The position numbers were made by a program, and so were the translations under genes. Under the pieces are notes generated by a model. That model did no database searches. It was not told the DNA's origin and worked only from the letters and a program-made list of their open reading frames with translations. 64,000 nt of DNA. Origin: Azadirachta indica (lineage: Eukaryota; Streptophyta; Magnoliopsida; Sapindales; Meliaceae). The stretch lies in contig CM040444.1 of assembly GCA_022749755.1 (NCBI GenBank), positions 13,044,274 to 13,108,273 on the forward strand, in the 5' to 3' direction. Shown in pieces: positions 60,411 through 64,000 of this stretch (the stretch's first letter is position 1; the number at the start of each line of letters is the position of its first letter).

Positions 60411-61253
60411 TATTTCTGAACCAGATCTTAGTTCATGAATTGATCTTGTATTGCGGGAGAGACAGGCTGTGTTGTAAATGCAGCTAGACTTATTGTTCCT
60501 TGTATTATTCAGCTATCTTGACAGATCATTGCAAATCCTCAGGGATAAACAAACATTTTGTTTGTCTATCAGCCTGTCTTGTTAATGCGGCCACTACTTG
60601 TCAACAATGAAACTGGGGTATGTCCTGTTTTCACTATAAATTGAGTATATAACCAATCATATGTATTCATATCACGTGTTTAACTTGATTTTTGTGATTA
60701 GCAAATAATGCACAAGTTTAAACAGATTAAAAACAGTTTCTCACATAGAAATCTACTAGATTTGACTCTTATGAGGTTCAGCATATTTTGAAGATTACTA
60801 TCTTCTTGTTTATAAGTTGTTACATCAATTGTTTTTTAGCTGTACATGTTTTTCCTTCAAATTCTGAACCAGAAACCATACTTTCAAATGACATGAATCC
60901 CAAGCTTAGCACAGGATAAATGGATTGCAGACATGAACAAATGTAGAAACCATGCTTAATTATATCCAAAATTCTCCTTAAAAATTAATCATAATTTTCT
61001 TTAACTCTGTTAGAAGCTTGCTAGAATTATCAGGACTCATATTTGTCATTGACAAAAATCAGGTATTCCTTTGTTTTTGTGTATTATAAACTATTATATC
61101 AAATAGAACCCAACATATATATAAGGGATCTGCAGTTATCTTATTATCTGATGTTGCCTTATATCTTCATACTCACCATTGGAATGACCTTTCTCTGTAT
61201 TCTTGTCAAATTGCCTACCCTATATATCTTCTGTACTTGGGAAGGTATGGCTT

Positions 61254-61295
61254 GGGGTTGGTGGGGGTGGGGTGGTGTGGGTGGGGGTTGGGGGG
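61254..61295 (+). other. G-rich tract with G-quadruplex potential
   Basis: Six G-runs of 3-6 bases in 42 bp (GGGG, GGGGG, GGGG, GGG, GGGGG, GGGGGG) separated by short T/G loops, in an otherwise AT-rich intergenic stretch. The pattern satisfies the usual four-run quadruplex rule on the plus strand. Confidence 0.8.
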
Positions 61296-61638
61296 TTCTC
61301 TTGATTTTAATATTTTATTTTTCTTTTGTTAGATGTATTACTGATTCTGTTTACATTATTGAGTAATAATAATAGATATAGTAATTATAATAAACCATGA
61401 AGGATATTTTGAGATTGTTGAATTTTTATCAAACATAATTATTCAATATTATTGGCAACAGTTATATTACAAATTCCTGCTCTTCAACTTACTATAGATC
61501 ATGAGGATTATTTTAATTGATTTTCTTTTAAGATTAAATTATTTTGTGAATAATTGTAATGATTTATCTTCTAATAAGAAAATTGTAATTTTAATTCTTC
61601 GGTTTGGTAGGGAATTTGAATTATTTATTATAATATCT

Positions 61639-61667
61639 AAAAATAAAATAAAATAAAATAAAATAAA
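61639..61667 (+). repeat. (AAAAT)n microsatellite
   Basis: Five to six tandem AAAAT units in the intergenic region. Confidence 0.85.
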
Positions 61668-62122
61668 AAATTTGAGACCTACTCTTGTAGGCATAAATAA
61701 TTGATGAGATGATGAAAAGTACATTTAAAATAAAAGATATTGAATTAACGTGATCTTGATGTGTGTATATTAAAAATAAAAATAAATTAAAATTGTTTAA
61801 ATTAACTTAAAAGTTAATTTGGACGCTCAAAATAAAATCATAATTCCCATATTCGAGAAATAATAATGTATTGTTGTATTAAAACAATTTTTCGTGCCGT
61901 CAGTGATCGAACGGTTGAAAACTTGGTTGTACAATCAACAGGATATAAACAACCACACGAAAGTTTTTCCTTCCTAAGACGGAGATTAGATTACTGTTCA
62001 ATTATTGATAATAGGGAGAGAATTTAAATACCATTGAGCGAGAGAGCAATTGAATCTGACTCGTTGAACATTGACCTTTTGTTCTATACGAAGAAAGAAA
62101 AATAAGCAAATTCAATTCAACA

Positions 62123-64000
62123 ATGGAGAAAACAAATTTGCAGACTGAAAATGACAGCGGAGCTGTTGTTACTGACATTACAGTAGATAAACAAACCATC
62201 AAAGATGGTTCAATTTGTGGGTATGATTCACTTCAAACCCTTCTGAGCGCCAATCTCAAACCCCACATCTTCCAGGTATTCAACAATTCCTCCAATTCGT
62301 TTTCTTTTTTTCTAGAATTTTGTGCTTTGGATTTGCATAATATCATTATTGGAAAGAGGATGGTTTGTTTTGTTTCTTTGTTTCATAAATTGCTATTTAA
62401 ATTCTAACCCAGGATAGATTAGGCCTGCCCGTGAATGCTATTGGATTGCTATTTTCATGGCAACTTGAAATGATTCTTTTTTATGTTTTTCAAATTTTTA
62501 TATATATAACAGATATAGATATATAGGATTTCAGCTAGAAGCAGAGTTGGCTGGATTATTGATAGGTGATATATGCGATTTTTTTTTTTTTAATCTCTGA
62601 TGGTGATTTACAGGAGGTTAGCCACTTGCTTCTTGGCCTTAACTGTGGAAAACCGCTTGAACTGATTGCTCTCCCAGCCTCGGTGAAAGCACTCCCTTCT
62701 GAACATGATTTTGATCTCCGGGTATGTATGTATGTATGTATGTACTTAGCTTTAGCTTTCACTTGCTGAATAAGCTAAAGGTGTGTTTTCAATTATTAGT
62801 TTTCCTGGTCAATATATTGAATCTTAAATAAATCATTGGTATCATTCTCTGTTATGCTATGGAGATTGCTGTGAAACATTCATTTTAAGATCATTTCAGG
62901 CTTTCAGCTTTTGTGCTGAGAAAGAGTTATTGAGAGCACCTCGAGTAGTTAGGGTGGGTCTTATCCAGAACTCTATTGCTCTTCCAACAACTGCACACTT
63001 TCTCCATCAGAAAAGGGCCATCTATCAGAAATTAAAGCTAATGATTGATGCTGCTGGTGCTTCAGGAGTTCATGTATTATGCTTGCAAGTAAGTGATGTC
63101 ACAAGGCTTAACTATTTTCATGATTTCATTTTCTATTATCATGTGAAATTTATAATAAGTTTTCATTTACTCTTAATCTAGGAAGCGTGGATGATGCCAT
63201 TTGCCTTTTGCACTAGAGAAAAGAGTTGGTGTGAATTTGCCGAGCCCATCGATGGGGAATCAACACGATTTCTTCAGGAACTTGCACAGAAATATAACAT
63301 GGTCATTGTTAGTCCAATCCTTGAAAGGGATGTGAACCATGGTGATACTATCTGGAACACTGCTGTTATTATTGGGAACCATGGCAACATAATTGGCAAG
63401 CATCGAAAGGTAGATGCGGGGGTTCAACTGCTTAAGTTTCTGTATTTTTCTTAGGAATTATTTGATTGAATTCAGTATCTTTTGGCAGAACCATATCCCT
63501 AGAGTTGGGGACTTCAATGAGAGCACATATTATATGGAAGGAAATACTGGGCATCCTGTTTTTGAGACGGCTTATGGAAAGATTGCTGTCAATATTTGTT
63601 ATGGAAGGCACCATCCTTTGAATTGGTTAGCTTTTGGCTTGAATGGTGCAGAAATTGTTTTCAATCCTTCTGCTACTGTTGGTGAACTCAGTGAACCAAT
63701 GTGGCCGATTGAGGTAATCTTATCCAATTATTTTAATTTTGGAATTCATTCTTCCAATCATTTTTTCTTGTTCAAGTTTTGTACATAGCGATATCAAGTA
63801 TTTCCACTTTCATTCTCACTAATGGCAACATCAAGTAGGCCATATATTTTGCATAGAGGTGAAAATTCTCCACTAGATGATCCATCCACAAGTTATATTA
63901 ATTGATGAATGACATGAATTATGTGATTAAGACACTTGCACACTGATAGAGAGAGCAAAAGGAAGTGACAAATGACACTATTTTATCCAATGAACTTGAT
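62123..64000 (+). CDS. PYD3: Beta-ureidopropionase (N-carbamoyl-beta-alanine amidohydrolase), 5' part
   Basis: Five in-phase exons: 62123..62275, 62614..62721, 62900..63088, 63182..63409 and 63489..63713, giving 301 residues. The window ends in intron 5, so the C-terminal quarter is missing. The enzyme hydrolyses N-carbamoyl-beta-alanine to beta-alanine, CO2 and ammonia, the last step of reductive uracil catabolism (cytosolic). The nitrilase-superfamily triad is visible: Glu151 ([12 protein letters not shown]), Lys226 ([14 protein letters not shown], at an exon junction) and Cys263 ([13 protein letters not shown]). ISPILERD- and [20 protein letters not shown] blocks are conserved. ATG at 62123 begins [18 protein letters not shown] microsatellite starts right at the exon 2 donor. 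Confidence 0.95.
62722..62743 (+). repeat. PYD3: (GTAT)n microsatellite overlapping PYD3 exon 2 donor
   Basis: Five tandem GTAT units begin exactly at the GT of the exon 2 splice donor, creating several overlapping gtatgt donors 4 bp apart. Confidence 0.85.

Larger units (their letters stand above)
60411..62122. other. Intergenic region before beta-ureidopropionase
   Basis: Contains the 3' UTR of the MULE-OTU gene, a G-rich block at 61254..61295, an AAAAT repeat at 61639..61667 and, at the right end, the promoter and leader of the next gene. No coding gene is supported. Confidence 0.6.

Overview
This is a eudicot nuclear genome segment. It is AT-rich with spliceosomal introns, GT..AG boundaries, plant-only families (TIR-NBS-LRR, RETICULATA/DUF3411, FAR1-type transposase-derived protein, DUF313-type B3 protein) and AT-rich intergenic DNA with MITE-like repeats. 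Protein similarity suggests a woody rosid such as Citrus, but this is recalled similarity and was not tested. Nothing bacterial, viral or organellar was recognised.

Layout, left to right. 1-2788 (-): most of a COPI-associated/TVP15-like membrane protein whose last exon lies off the window. 3905-8355 (-): a five-exon TIR-NB-ARC-LRR immune receptor gene with an in-frame TAA in the LRR exon. 10.4-10.9 kb: a diverged direct duplication. 11.1-20.9 kb (+): a mosaic cluster in which pieces of a DRP3-type dynamin gene, a P1 ribosomal protein gene, a B3 gene and a Cys-rich zinc-finger gene are duplicated and interleaved. In it the B3 ORF, the zinc-finger ORF (with a foreign 3' end) and the intronless RPP1 ORF remain open, while the dynamin copies are broken. 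21128-39881 (-): a complete 23-exon VPS53 gene; every exon junction keeps frame (796 aa) and intron 6 holds a LINE relic. 39.9-44.2 kb: gene-free AT-rich DNA with inverted-repeat elements. 44266-48345 (+): an eight-exon RETICULATA-related plastid protein. 51706-53742 (-): NOG1 GTPase with an intronless CDS and telo-box/site II motifs upstream. 57219-60410 (+): a five-exon domesticated MULE protein joining FAR1-type zinc finger, MULE transposase core, SWIM finger and OTU-like domain, with the OTU cysteine replaced by serine and a likely frameshift in the last exon. 62123-end (+): first five exons of beta-ureidopropionase.

The intact genes are ordinary housekeeping genes (membrane traffic, ribosome assembly, plastid/leaf development, pyrimidine catabolism) and form no operon-like system. 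The unusual material is the mosaic cluster, the damaged immune receptor and the MULE-OTU protein. I see no CRISPR array, rRNA or convincing tRNA gene, and no clear candidate for a wholly new biological system.
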